64,000 nucleotides of DNA, from positions 20,587,637-20,651,636 of the forward strand of contig CM064670.1 of NCBI GenBank assembly GCA_032717465.1. Direction: 5' to 3'. Both the position numbers and the translations under genes were made by a program. Below, one piece after another: positions 33,119 to 43,508 of this stretch. Under the pieces are notes generated by a model. That model was not told the DNA's origin. It saw nothing but the letters and a program-made list of their open reading frames with translations, and ran no database searches. This DNA comes from Coenobita brevimanus (taxonomy: Eukaryota; Arthropoda; Malacostraca; Decapoda; Coenobitidae). Each line of letters opens with the position of its first letter. The stretch's first letter is position 1.

Positions 33119-34111
33119 GCGGCGGATGCAACTTGCCTTGGACAAGATTTCTGCCTGGGCCACTTCCAAGGGTTTTCGGTTTTCCCCTTCAAAGACTGTG
33201 GCTATGCACTTCTGTAGGATGAGAGGGGTACACCCAGACCCTGATCTCCAGCTTTGTGGCAGGAGACTCCGTTGTGACAGACGAAATTCTTGGGCCTGAC
33301 TTTTGATTGTCGTTTGACATGGGTCTCACACTTGGCAAATCTTAAAACATGTATGAAGGCTCTCAGTCTATTGAGGGTTCTGTCCCATACCTCTTAGGGT
33401 GCTGATCGAAGGACAGTCTTGCATTTGTTTCAGGTATTTGTAACCTCTAAGCTGTCATATGGCTGTGAGGTATATTCCTCTGCCACAGAATCAAGACTAA
33501 AAACTGTCTATCATACTGGTCTTCGCCTTGCAATTGGGGCTTTTCGGTCCTATCCAATTCCCAGCTTATTGGTGGAAGCTGGTGTGCCTCCCTTAGATCT
33601 ACTGCGTCAGTCTGTTGCAGTACGGTGCTGGCTCCGGATTCGTCGCCTTCCAGACTCACTTGTCTGTGAGGGTGTGACGAAACAGTCTTGTCTTTTGTGT
33701 TATAGTAGACACCCTCGCATGCCTCGTCCATTTGGCTATAGGGTTCAGGATATAATAGAGGGGTTTGGTTTGTCGGCAGTACTGGTCAGTCCTGTTCGGA
33801 TCCCGAGGGTTGCGCCTTGGATATTGCCCAAAGTGACTTTCTGCAGGTCTATTGCAGGTTCAAAGGATTTTGTTGCTCCTCAGTGTCTTTTAATGTTATT
33901 TTTAGAACATTCTAGTTATTGTGGTTCTCTGCCTGTGTATACTGATGGCTCTAAATCCGCGTCAGGTGTTGGTTTTGGAGTGGTATTTCGCAATTTTAGC
34001 CGTGGAGGTAGTCTTCCTTTGGTTGCCTCAGTTTTTACTGCGGAGTTGTCAGCCATCATTTTAGCCTTGAAGTTGGTGTTTGTTCATCCTGACAATTATT
34101 TTACTTTTTAG
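33105..34111 (+). pseudogene. I-like element: RT C-terminus and RNase H start
   Basis: The stretch 33105-33299 (IERRMQLALDKISAWATSKGFRFSPSKTVAMHF) is the RT thumb in another frame. The open frame 33419-34111 continues with LSYGCEVYSSATESRLKTVYHTGLRLAIGAFRSYPIPSLLVEAG, typical of Jockey-superfamily elements, then an RNase H: LPVYTDGSKSASGVGFGVVF (first catalytic Asp) and VFTAELSAIILAL (catalytic Glu). It ends in a stop near 34109, before the second Asp motif. Confidence 0.78.
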
Positions 34112-34707
34112 CGACTCTCAAGGGGCGCTTTTGGCCCTGGACTTTTAACTCTTCCCATCCCTTAGTTTTAGCTATTTTGGAGTGGCTGTTCCTTATTCGT
34201 CGTCGGGGAAAGAGTGGATTTTTGCTGGGTTGCCGCACATGTTGGTGTGGTGGGCATGAGACTGCGGATGCATTGGCCAAGGCTGCGGCTACTCAACAGC
34301 CCCCAACAGAATATCCGCATCCTGCATCTGATCTAACACCTTACTTGAGGGACAGAATGCATGTGTTGGCAGAGACGATGGGATGGTGTTGCTCATAATA
34401 AGCTGAAAGAGGTCTTCCAGAGTGGTTGTGCCAAGGGTTCTCCCTTCCATGCCTCGGCGATTGGAGGTAGCTTTTCCTAGGCTTCGCACTGGGCACTCTC
34501 GGCTTACACATGTTCATGATGAGTGGCGAGATTCAACCGTACTGTGATGATTGCTTTGTTCCCCTTACTGTCCGTCACTTGCTAGTCGAGTGTCCAAGTT
34601 TGGGGGACCTTCGTCGGAGATTCCTCCATAAGCATACAGGGGTAGATGGTGCCTACTGTCTCTCCTCGATGCTTGGTGGAGCCCATAGCGTTTTTACTGA
34701 TTATTTT
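34112..34707 (+). pseudogene. I-like element: RNase H end and C-terminal zinc region
   Basis: After a frame change the RNase H finishes with a damaged HETADALAKAAA helix (34250-34290). YPHPASDLTPYLRD follows. The final open piece (34510-34707) has CDDCFVPLTVRHLLVECPSLGDLRRRF, the Cys-Cys-His-Cys pattern found at the C-terminus of many Jockey/I proteins. Several indels separate these parts. Confidence 0.72.
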
Positions 34708-34915
34708 TGATTTTCTTCAGGAGGCGGGCCTCCTTCCACTTTTATAAGAAATTGTTTTCTTTTAAATGTTCTCTCATTATTTTCAGTGTATTATTTCTAG
34801 AAAATGTTATTAACTATGCACAATTTATTTGCCATGTGTTTTAGCTTGTTGTCCGGCGGCATATGACTTTAGCAGTTGCGCCACCAGTTTCTACTACAAT
34901 CAATCAATCAATCAA
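34708..34915 (+). other. I-like element 3' UTR and (TCAA)n tail
   Basis: About 185 bp of non-coding sequence followed by five TCAA-type repeats. The tetranucleotide tail marks the 3' end of the element. Confidence 0.7.
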
Positions 34916-34916
34916 T

Positions 34917-35366
34917 TTGTGAGTGCTCAGGAAGTCTCCAGCCATCTAGCTGCTGTATAATTTGAGTATGTTATTACCATTTTTCTTGTACTGTATAGCC
35001 TGAGGCGTTAATTCGCAGGCCTGGTAAAGTTTTTGTGATTCACGTAAAGATTTTACTTTCAACCAAAATTAATATTTTGTCTGTAATAATATTATATCTT
35101 ACTTTAACCTGAGCATTATTCGATTCTCTCATTTATCAGGGCTGACAGATAAATTTGTTCTTGCTAAATTCGTGTTAAAAGAGGCTATTGCAGTTAACCA
35201 TATATGTAACCTGTTTTGCCTTATGAGTCCTGAATGTTTTGTTAGTTTGAGCATTAAACTTTAACTTGTAATTTTACTTAATTTTCATTTTGAACCTGGA
35301 ACTTTGCGGGACAGTAGTGATTTTAGTATTCTCACTTGAAGTGTTCATTATCTTTGTTCCGTAACA
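34917..35366 (+). repeat. Element A LTR, 3' half
   Basis: This matches complete LTRs from TTTGTGAGTGCTCAGGAAG to TTCCGTAACA. The first half is missing, replaced by the I-like element tail. No element A internal sequence follows. Confidence 0.82.
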
Positions 35367-35381
35367 AGACCCTGTGTTGGA

Positions 35382-36392
35382 ATGATGGCCACCTGCAGCA
35401 CGAGGGAAAAAGTTAAAGAATCTATATTTGGTTTACCTCGTAGTCTTCCAGTGCATCAGCTACCTACATGCAAATATGTCATTAAAGAATACTTGGAACA
35501 CAAAATGAGATCCATTATTAAGTACGGGAAGCCCACGTTGAAACTAGTGCTGACCAAGTATTAGAAATATTTAAGGCATTGATTCCTATTATTGCCTACA
35601 AGAGCATTGTCATCCATGTGAAATGCTTGATAACAAAAGCTCAGGAGGTAAGAAAATACTCTGCTAACAAAAGAACTTCAAGGACCTACTTGGAGAAGTT
35701 GGCCAGCTTGGATGTACTATTTGACATCTGCTGCTGTAAACGCTACAAAAATGTTGGTGCTCGAGAGGTCTGTTTCGTTGTGCCAGGACTTTCAAAATAC
35801 CTTTTGAAGAGTAACCCTTTTGGGTGGACCCAAACAGCAAAGTAGACAAGCAAAAGACAGCAAAAAATGAATTCACCACAAACAAATGAAAAGAAAGCTT
35901 CATGAAAAGTCAGTTCAGGGGGCCATGCATGATGAAAAAGATGCAGGAACAGCATGTACGGATAATATTGATGATAATAGTTGCGATGTATCAGAATCAA
36001 TATGATGATGGTACCGAAGTAGAGAGGCAAGCAGGGTCAGAATAGATTGGCATATCCTGAACTATGTCGTGTATCAGACCGATGCCAAATGAGCAACAGA
36101 GCTAATATCTCTTGCTCATTTGGCATTATATGCTCGATAATGAATGCTGCACTGAAGGACATGGGTATTCTTGCTGAGGAACACAAACTTGATCCTACCA
36201 AACTTCTGCGCCAAAGAAGATACCGGAGGGATATTGCCGTTCAACAGCATCAAAGGGCCATGACAAAGGTAGTTTGGATTTTTTTATGGTAAAATTGACA
36301 AGACTATGAGTAAAACCCCTCATGGTGAGAGGGTCATCCTCAAGGACGACTACTCAGCGGAAGGAGGAAGCGTGATCAGCCGATAGTTTGTT
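35382..36392 (+). pseudogene. Decayed coding fragment of an unrecognised multi-domain protein
   Basis: Three open pieces on plus look like one protein: 35382-35561 (STREKVKESIFGLPRSLPVHQLPTCKYVIKEYLEHK), 35560-35845 (EIFKALIPIIAYKSIVIHVKCLITKAQEVRKYS, YLEKLASLDVLFDICCCKRY) and 36047-36386 (SDRCQMSNRANIS, ALKDMGILAEEHKLDPTKLLRQRRYRRD, then KIDKTMSKTPHGERVILKDDYSAEG). Frame changes lie near 35560 and 36287. I recall similar patterns in multi-copy arthropod proteins of unknown function with a SDRA-type motif and a YFDGRKDKT-type motif, which would fit a transposon or a repeated domesticated gene. That is memory, not a search. No catalytic residues can be assigned. Confidence 0.4.
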
Positions 36393-36499
36393 GTACAGGC
36401 GATCACGTGCCGAAGATCAACCCAGCCGAGTTAGTCAACCAGAATATTTGAAATTTCTCGCGAAATCACTAGCGAATTCGACCCACCCTAGTATATTTA
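36393..36499. other. Intergenic remnant
   Basis: I see nothing recognisable between the unknown coding fragment and the reversed RTE fragment. Confidence 0.4.
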
Positions 36500-37495
36500 T
36501 GCTTTATTCTTTGGCGCCATAGCTTGTCTCACCTCTTCATTCCACCATGTTGTTCCTTTCACCCCCTTTCGTCTTTTGTTCACCTCACACACAACATCTC
36601 ATGTTAGAGATTTCTTCTGTGAATATCTTGCACACGAATATCTTGCACACACCTCACCTCCCGCAATTGATTCAAACCATATATACCCAACTGCTCCTCC
36701 ACTTCTCTTGTATTCTGCTTTTTTTCTATCGTCTTGCAACCTTTCTACCCTCCTTGTGTGGACTGCTTCCTCCTGCCCTTCCCTCCTTCTATTCCTCCAT
36801 TGCATTTGAACCTTGACTTTCACCACTGCCAAGTGGTGGTCATCCAGTCAACTTCCCCAGCCTCTGTATGCTATTGCTTCTATTACACACCATCATTGTC
36901 ATCCACACATAATCAGTCATTGCCTACCGTTCATTCATTTCACCAGCCACCTTTCTCATCACTAGTCACGTAAACTTGTGCCTAAAGAGGTATTGGCTAT
37001 CACCAATCCCCTCCCAGCACAAATGTCCACTAGTACACTGCCATTCTCATCCACTTCTGAAGGCACACTCCATTCACCAACTACTCCATCAATCTTCTCA
37101 TTCCCTACCTCGTTCATATCTAGAATAAAAAACACTCATTCCTTTCAAACTTCTTGCACGCTTCTGCATTTGCCCCAAACTCTCACACGCACGATCTTGC
37201 TTTGGCACAGAAATACACAATCGCTTATTGTAGTCCTACTCTCAATTTTACCCACACAATCCTTGATCTCATATTCTCCTTCCATCTCGTGTACACAATA
37301 CATACAGCCTCTTTTGCCCTCTCGGTCACGTATACCCCACTCATACTCCGATTCACACACCTTTCATTTAGTCTCAGTTATTCTACATATGTCCACTTCC
37401 GCACCCTCAAGCACTCTTTCATATCATTCGCACTCCTTACATTCCGTGTCGCAATCTGTACCATGCCCTCTTTTTTCGGTCCTTAGTCTATAATG
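36500..37495 (-). pseudogene. Old RTE endonuclease fragment
   Basis: On minus this aligns with the RTE copy at 10520: ATRNVRSAN (start of the endonuclease), a degenerate middle, then MAVVKVKVQMQWRNRRREGQEEAVHTRRVERLQDDRKKAEY (36832-36700) and GTTWWNEEVRQAM at the end. It is heavily frameshifted and clearly older than the copies at 10520 and 41543. Only the endonuclease and linker are present. The RT half is absent. Confidence 0.7.
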
Positions 37496-37936
37496 GACTT
37501 TGATTTCATGAAAACATTCCGACCTTTCGCAACAGTGACTCAATATATAAACGATTGACCCATATTTAGTCATGTACATAAAGACACTGTCTGTTGTGAC
37601 AAGTGGACGGAATATTTTCGTTAAAGGAGAGTCTGCGGTGTGTCAGAGCCGATCCCTGATTTGTCTTGTTCATCCAATAATGACAGGAACATAAGCCTTA
37701 CATGTTCACAATGTAAGGCTTAAATTGCAACGTTAATATGAATTAATGGACGTCCAAAACTTCACATAACCTATTAACAAAGAACAGCCGTTTGTCCTTG
37801 TAACACAAGGTCCAACTTGCAGTACATGTCAAGGAACAGCTTACAACAGGATGCAATAGTTGGTAGGTTTACCGAAGTATTTTGTTATTGATTTGTTGGT
37901 ACTTCATACAGTAGCGTAGAATAATATGATCAGTAC
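37496..37936. other. Unassigned DNA with one short stem-loop
   Basis: No coding signal or known repeat. An 11-bp perfect inverted repeat AAGCCTTACAT / ATGTAAGGCTT with a 7-base loop lies at 37693-37721. Confidence 0.4.
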
Positions 37937-38600
37937 ATGACGGTGAAGAGGGTGGACAGAAACGTTTGGTGGAGACCGGAGGTGAGAGCGAGAATGAATG
38001 AGAAAAGGCATGTATTTAAACAGATTCACTGTACAAGTAATGTTACAACATTAATGGTGAGAATTAAAATACTGGGTACAGTGAGAGAAAAGAGAGGAAA
38101 ACGTACAAAAGTGGAAAGTAGGTGACAAGGAAGGAAAGTAGCTGGTGCAATGAGGGCCTTGATAAAAACCAGAGACTTAAGTGTTGCAGCTGCACGAGAC
38201 TTACACGAAGGAGAGTTAGTGCCAACTTTAACATATGGATGTAAGACTATGGTATGGCATGAAAATGAGAAATCAAGAGCAAGAGCAGTGGAGATGGGAC
38301 TGCTATGGAATGTAAGTGGAGTACAGAGTGGATAGGATACGAAATGTGATTCGTGAAAGATGTCCAGAATCGAAGTTTACTGACATGGTATGGTCGTGGA
38401 GAGAATGGATAACAATAGAGTGGTAAAAAAAGGTATATCTGAGCGAATTTGAAGAAGGGAGGAGACGAAGTAGGCCAAAGAGAATGGAGGGATATTGTGG
38501 ATGAGTGTGTGAGGAAGAGGTTTGGAGGTCGGTGAGGCTGGGAATCTGACAAGAAATCGAGCTGGTTGGATGAATATTGTGAAAAGGGCATGATCAGGGA
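37937..38600 (+). pseudogene. Old RTE-like fragment, second family
   Basis: 37937-38125 reads NVWWRPEVRARMNEKRHVFKQI, matching the WWN.EV.....K linker of RTE. 38150-38335 reads MRALIKTRDLSVAAARDLHEGELVPTLTYGCKTMVWHENEKSRARAVEM, matching the PTLTYG / KSR.RAVEM C-terminal region. The wording differs from the copy at 10520 (PTLTYGSEAWTL), so this is another RTE lineage. The RT core between the two pieces is deleted. The remainder to about 38600 is frameshifted C-terminus. Confidence 0.65.
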
Positions 38601-38959
38601 CTTGGCACCCTTTTATAACGTAACAGAGTCCTGAATGACCGCATCGGATACGTTTATGTGAAGTTAAAAAACGTGGTGAATGCTTTTCGCGTATCAGATA
38701 AAGCCAGGACTCCAGGGGCTAGAATGGTGAGTGAAAGCGTGGCTCATTGGATTAGGCAAAATTGGGCTGTTTGGACGTTGCTATTCACCCTGCCCTAAGT
38801 TGGGAAAGGAGGTCCGGATGATGATGAATGAACATTATAACATATTACGTAAGTAGATAATACATCGTAGGTTTTCTTTCATTTTCGTGCCTTTCTCACC
38901 CCTACTGGTCCTGATTGTCTTTAAAAATAATCATGACTAACATCACCAGCTTTAGCCGT
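38601..38959. other. Unassigned DNA
   Basis: No ORF, repeat or RNA gene that I can support. Confidence 0.4.
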
Positions 38960-39128
38960 TCCACATCTAACCAACAATGCTTACACTGGGGCTGGGGTAG
39001 AGGTGATGGGTGTGGGGTGTTCGATCACCTGGTCGTTCACTGGCCGCGACTCCGGCTACCAGGGGGTAGAAATTAGTGCTTTCGGGTGTACCTGTATCTT
39101 CAAGGATAAAAAAAAAAAAAAAAAAAAA
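38960..39128 (+). mobile_element. Possible SINE or retrocopy with poly(A) tail
   Basis: A GC-richer block ends in about 20 consecutive A residues at 39109-39128. GGTGTTCGATCACC near 39020 loosely resembles a tRNA B box. No target duplication could be fixed, so the call is tentative. Confidence 0.3.
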
Positions 39129-39217
39129 TAGTCCCAGTGGGAGCTTTTTCCGATTGACCGTAGGTACGTTAGGAATAATTCTGAATAGTTCTAATGGAGT
39201 GATGCTAAGAATTGCGA

Positions 39218-39220
<3 letters not shown>

Positions 39221-39251
<31 letters not shown>
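39221..39251. repeat. (TA)n microsatellite
   Basis: 31 bp of alternating TA at the left edge of the AT-rich repeat block. Confidence 0.9.
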
Positions 39252-39254
<3 letters not shown>

Positions 39255-41491
39255 ACGCAACGTTAAAAGAGCTCTAAAATTGTCCAAAAACATAGAATAG
39301 CTAAAAAAATAGCAAACCTTTCAGATGAAACAATGCGACTAATAAAAAGAAAATAACTGCGAAAAGACATATTACCGTGGGTAAAGTCACTGCGAACATT
39401 CATAACTTGCCCAAAAACAATTGAAAAAATTTTGTGGCGAATATCAATTGGACAAAATAAAAATTATCATTTGATTCCTGAGACATGAAACTAATAGATA
39501 TTTTTAATGTCTCCATGTCCGCAGATTTCTCATGCATGAAATGCAAAATCATGCATCTTGCAAGAGCACTGCCATAAGCATTTTCAATTTTGTCTACATA
39601 ATGCCTTTCATTTCTTTTTTTTTTTTTTTTTATTGAACGTGGCAGTAACTTAACGAATAAAGAATAGTGTCACGTCGGCACTGGTCATGACTAAGTAACC
39701 GCTTTAAGCGTAATTCAGAACAATTGATTGATGCTTCAAAGTCTTTTTTGGCTAAAACGCTGTTTATGCATCTTCTTAACTGTTCTAAAATTTGTCGAAA
39801 ACCACACCCAATAATTGAAAAAAAAAACTCTTGAAACATTGCATTTGCGCAAGAAAATGACAAAAAAAAAAAATCGTAAGTAGAGGTGAATTAGCATAAA
39901 TAAATTAGATTTACGTGGGAAATGAGCTGGCATTTGAGATCTATAAAAGTGATATATGAAGGGATTATTTTTTTTTCTATGACTAAGACATCAAAATGGG
40001 ATTTTGAAAGTTTGATTAAACAGGAACAAAATTGCATATATCACTGGATCGTGTTAAACAATATGACAAACTTCCTAGGGTTGTCACTTTCAACCACTGG
40101 TAACTGGCACACAATATAGAGGTTTTTACAACCAGAAAAATAAATCAGTAAATATTTCATTGCAATGCTTCGATATGAAATTAATATACATTTAGTACCG
40201 TATTTGGTTCCGCAAGTCTACAGCCTTTTTGTGCATGACACGCAAAAACTGAAGCTTGCAAGTGCATTGGCATGATTGGTTACAAATGTCAATTTATCAA
40301 TTAAATGATTTGATTTTCTCTTCTGCAAGGTCTCATTTTTTAAAAATTCAACGTAGCTGTCACTTCATCCATAGAAACTAGTGCCAATTGGGAACTTAAT
40401 ACGACTGACTGTTTCAAGATTAAATAAAATAATTTTAGTGTGGTACTGAAAATATTGGATTCATGGACGAAATCTTTAAAGATACAACAGCCAAATGAGC
40501 TCAGAATCTGTTGGACACACACTATTTCATCATAAATGACAGGAAACATTTCAGATAAAAAAAAAAAAAAAAGTGGCTTCGAAAAAATATGAAACCATTG
40601 GGAATGAGAAGTGAAATTGCACATACAAAGAAATCGATTGACGTGGAAAACGAGCTGGCTTTTCAGGAGGTAGTTGCACAAATTTCGTTTGATAAGGGCG
40701 TCGTCAAAGTTGGGTGAAAAATATAGTCATCGGGGACTTAATTTTCATATATATGACTAATGCTATAAATCTGGATCTTAATCATCAATTATTAATTCTA
40801 GCAAAAGAAAATAAAAAAAATACACATTATTCAGGGTCGTGTCAGATCATAATTAAATTTTTGTGGAAAAAGTCACTGCGAACCATGCAAAAGATTTTGA
40901 CAGTAAGAAAAAAATAAAATTTTCAACACTGAGATATGAAGTTAAAAATTTAGAATCTGGTTCGTCCACAGATATCTCGTCGATATATAAACAAATTTTG
41001 CATGCATGAGCATTGCCATGAACGACTGTAAATGTCGGAAGTGGGGGTTTTTATCAATCATGGATCTTAAATTCTTTTTTTCTTAATTCAACGTAATCAC
41101 CGATAAAAAAATTTTCTCTTGAAAAAAAAAAAAAATATATATGACTTTGACAAAGCTCTAGATTTGTCAGGAATCACCCCCAATTGTTGATAAGATTCAG
41201 TAAGCATTTTAGGATGGAAAAATACAGCAGAAAAAATGGAAAAAGCAAGCTGCTATTTGGAGAGGTGTAGCAGCATACGTAAAAAAAGTCGATTCAAACG
41301 AAAAAAAAAATCATAGTCGAAAAAGAATGTTAAACATTTAGTTAGAAGGGATTTTATTGTTATTGATATGGTTAGGGCCCTGAAAATGCTACTTGACCTT
41401 CTTGATTAAAATGAAGAAAAAAAGAAAATTACTAGGGTTGGTTTAAAGCAAAACCATTTTCGTGAGTAATGTCACTGCTAATCGTTACGTG

Positions 41492-41498
<7 letters not shown>
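39252..41498. repeat. AT-rich diverged tandem repeat, period about 0.7 kb
   Basis: Recurring landmarks show a repeat. ATT(C/G)AACGT(A/G) occurs at about 39632, 40346 and 41085. A GA(C/T)ATGAA landmark occurs at about 39480, 40171 and 40931. GTCACTGC(G/T)AA(C/T) occurs at 39386, 40872 and 41471, with GCATGA-type signals between. Spacing is about 690-760 bp. Monomers are strongly diverged and contain many A or T runs. No ORF is convincing. The last part (from 40917) is duplicated at 56886-57470. Confidence 0.6.

Positions 41499-41542
<44 letters not shown>
41499..41542. repeat. (TA)n microsatellite, left of truncated RTE
   Basis: 44 bp of TA ending exactly where the truncated RTE begins. Confidence 0.93.
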
Positions 41543-41546
<4 letters not shown>

Positions 41547-41710
41547 GCAGATGGGGGACGTGGAAGGTGTGTGCAGGATACTTACAGAAGGAATGTATGC
41601 AGCATGTAATGCGGTGTGTGGGATGAAAAGAAGACGGAGGGGTGTGTAAGGAACATCTTGGTGGAATGACGAGGTGAGACAGGCTGTGGCACAAAAGAAG
41701 AAAGCATACA

Positions 41711-42373
41711 ATGAATGGATACGAAATAGGGGCGTGGAAGAAGCTGAGAAACGGAAGAGTCATATGTAGAAAGAAAGTGAGAGGTGAAGAGAGAGTGGAT
41801 GAGGAATTTGGAATGAACTTGAGTGTAAAGTGTAGGGACTGTAAGAAAATGTTCTGGAAAGAGGTGAAAAGAGTAAGACAGGATATAAGTGAAGTTAACA
41901 GGGGAGTTAAAGATAAAAATTGTAGATTTCTAGAGGAGATGGGAGAAAAAGTGAGCAGATGGAGAGAACATTTTAAGGAATTGCTGAACATGAAGGATGG
42001 AAGGAATGCGAGTATAAGTGGCTGGGGAATGGCTGGGAGAAGGAGGGAGGTGAGAAGACAGGAAAAAATCAGTAGGATAGTTGTGGAAGCAATCAAGAAA
42101 GTTAAATTGGGGAAAGATCCAGAAATTGATGGAGTGCGTGGCGAAATGCTGAAGTATGGGGGAGAGATAGTAGTAGAATGGATGTGGAAAATGTGCAGAT
42201 TGGCCTGGGAGGAAGGTACAATCCCGGAGGATTGGAAGTCAGATATAATTATTCCCTTGAGCAAAGGAAAAGGGGAAAAAGAAGTGTGTGGTAATTATAT
42301 GGGCATTTGTCTTATTATAAGAAAAGTGTATGGTAGGATACTTATTGAGATAGAGAAAGAACAGAAGAATTAG
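41711..42373 (+). pseudogene. RTE copy 3 linker and RT N-terminus
   Basis: A 220-codon open stretch (ATG internal) with DEEFGMNLSVKCRDCKKMFWKEVKRVRQ, then KKVKLGKDPEIDGVRGEMLKYGGEIVVEWMWKMCRLAWEEGTIPEDWKSDIIIPLSKGKGEKEVCGNY. This is the linker and the first RT motifs. The frame fails after KVYGRILIE. The first A of APGIDG, usually conserved, reads D here. Confidence 0.78.
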
Positions 42374-43496
42374 TTGGAGAAAACAAGGGAGGCTTTTGGG
42401 AGGGAAGAGGTTGTGTAGGTCAGATATTCATTCTTAGGTCTTTAGTGGAATAGTTTCTAGAGAAGGGAAGGAAGTTGTATGAGGCTTTCATGGATTTGGA
42501 GAAAGCATATGACAGGGTGGATAAACAAGGATTGTGGAAAGTATTAATGCTGCAGTACGTGTGGATGGGTTGAAACAGGGATGTGTTACGTCTCCATGGT
42601 TGTTCAATCTGTTCATGGATAGGGTAATAAAAGAGGTACAAGTTGGGTTAGTGGATGTTGGTGGCCCTAGTGAGAGAGGGTAGTGTTTGGAAACTCCCTG
42701 TACTGTTATTTGGAGTTGATACTGTGTTGTTGAGTGAAGATGAAGTAGAGCTGTAAGGCTTGGTGGAAGAGCTTGGGAGAGTGTGTAAGAAACGGAATCT
42801 AAAGGTGAATGTAGGGAAGAGTAAAGTGATGGTCTTTGAGAGAGGTGAAGTCAGTGAATGTACAGCGAGGTTGGATGGTGAGGAATTGGAAAGTATGAGT
42901 ACATTTAAGTAATTGGGTAGTGGGATGAGTAAGGATGGAAGTTTGGAGGGTGAAGTGCTTGAAATGGTACAGCAGGGAAGAAAGGTTGTTGGTTCCTTGA
43001 GGGCAGTGATAAGATGCAGGGAAGTGAACATGGAAGTGAAAAAGTTACTACATGAGGGTATTCTGATACCAACTCTAACGTATGGAGTTGAAGCTTGCAT
43101 ATTGCAAGAAGAACACGTCAAGAGTGAGAGCAGTGGAAATGAGTTATTTAAGAGGAGCCTGTGGAGTCACATGAAGAGAAAGACTGACAAATGAGGATAT
43201 AAAGGAGTGTTGTGGTGTGGATGTGGATGTGATAAGAAGCATTAGGAGGAATACACTGAGGTGGTTTGGCCATGTGGAGAGAATGGAGGGTGAAACACTG
43301 ACGAAGAGAGTGTATGTGAGTGAGGTGGAGGGGGTAAGAGGGAGGGGGATGCCGAGGATAAGATGGAGGGATGGGGTGGACAGGTATATGAGAGAAGGGG
43401 ATGTGAGTTGGGAGAGGGCAGTGAAATGGCTGGGGACAGGGCGACGTGGAGACAATTTGTTTGTGGCCACCCCTAACGGGATTAAGTCTTTCAGCA
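42374..43496 (+). pseudogene. RTE copy 3 RT palm and C-terminus, decayed
   Basis: Scattered motifs remain. LEKAYDRVDKQGLWKVLM is followed by a deletion that joins it to VRVDGLKQGCVTSPWLFNLFMD. The catalytic box is changed from FADDT to FGVDT near 42711, removing a catalytic Asp. PTLTYGVEACILQ (43070) and NTLRWFGHVERMEGETLTKRVYVSEVEG (43250-43330) complete the C-terminus, the latter in an open frame from 43217. It is inactive by every criterion. Confidence 0.8.
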
Positions 43497-43508
43497 ATAT
43501 ATATATAT
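43497..43508. repeat. Short (TA)n at RTE 3' end
   Basis: Twelve bases of TA separate the RTE 3' end from the element A LTR start. Confidence 0.7.

Larger units (their letters stand above)
31308..34915 (+). mobile_element. I-clade-like (Jockey superfamily) non-LTR retrotransposon, 5' truncated
   Basis: The element starts in mid-endonuclease (GHSGGFAS...) directly at the element A LTR end. It runs through RT, RNase H and a C-terminal zinc region to a (TCAA)n tail at 34896-34915. RNase H plus a tetranucleotide tail points to the I clade or a close relative. Several frame changes and an internal RT deletion show it is dead. The partial element A LTR begins right after the tail. Confidence 0.82.
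41543..43496 (+). mobile_element. RTE copy 3, 5' truncated, between (TA)n tracts
   Basis: The element begins in the linker (LEQMGDVEGVCRILTEGMY, matching LEQMEGVEDVCKIF of copy 1) and ends GGGATTAAGTCTTTCAGCAA followed by a short (TA)n. The endonuclease is missing. It has many stops and frame changes. It is duplicated at 57527-59469. Confidence 0.83.

Noticed and set aside
36547..37493. Host gene made of several overlapping plus-strand frames
   Set aside because: The minus strand matches the RTE endonuclease and linker, so the plus frames are antisense shadows of an old RTE copy.
38620..38830. A tRNA-like segment around GCGTGGCTCATTGGATTAGG
   Set aside because: No cloverleaf could be formed by eye and no B box follows at the right distance.
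39960..40920. Short Lys/Asn/Phe-rich frames in the AT-rich block
   Set aside because: Base composition explains them, and no motif or conservation between repeat monomers supports coding.
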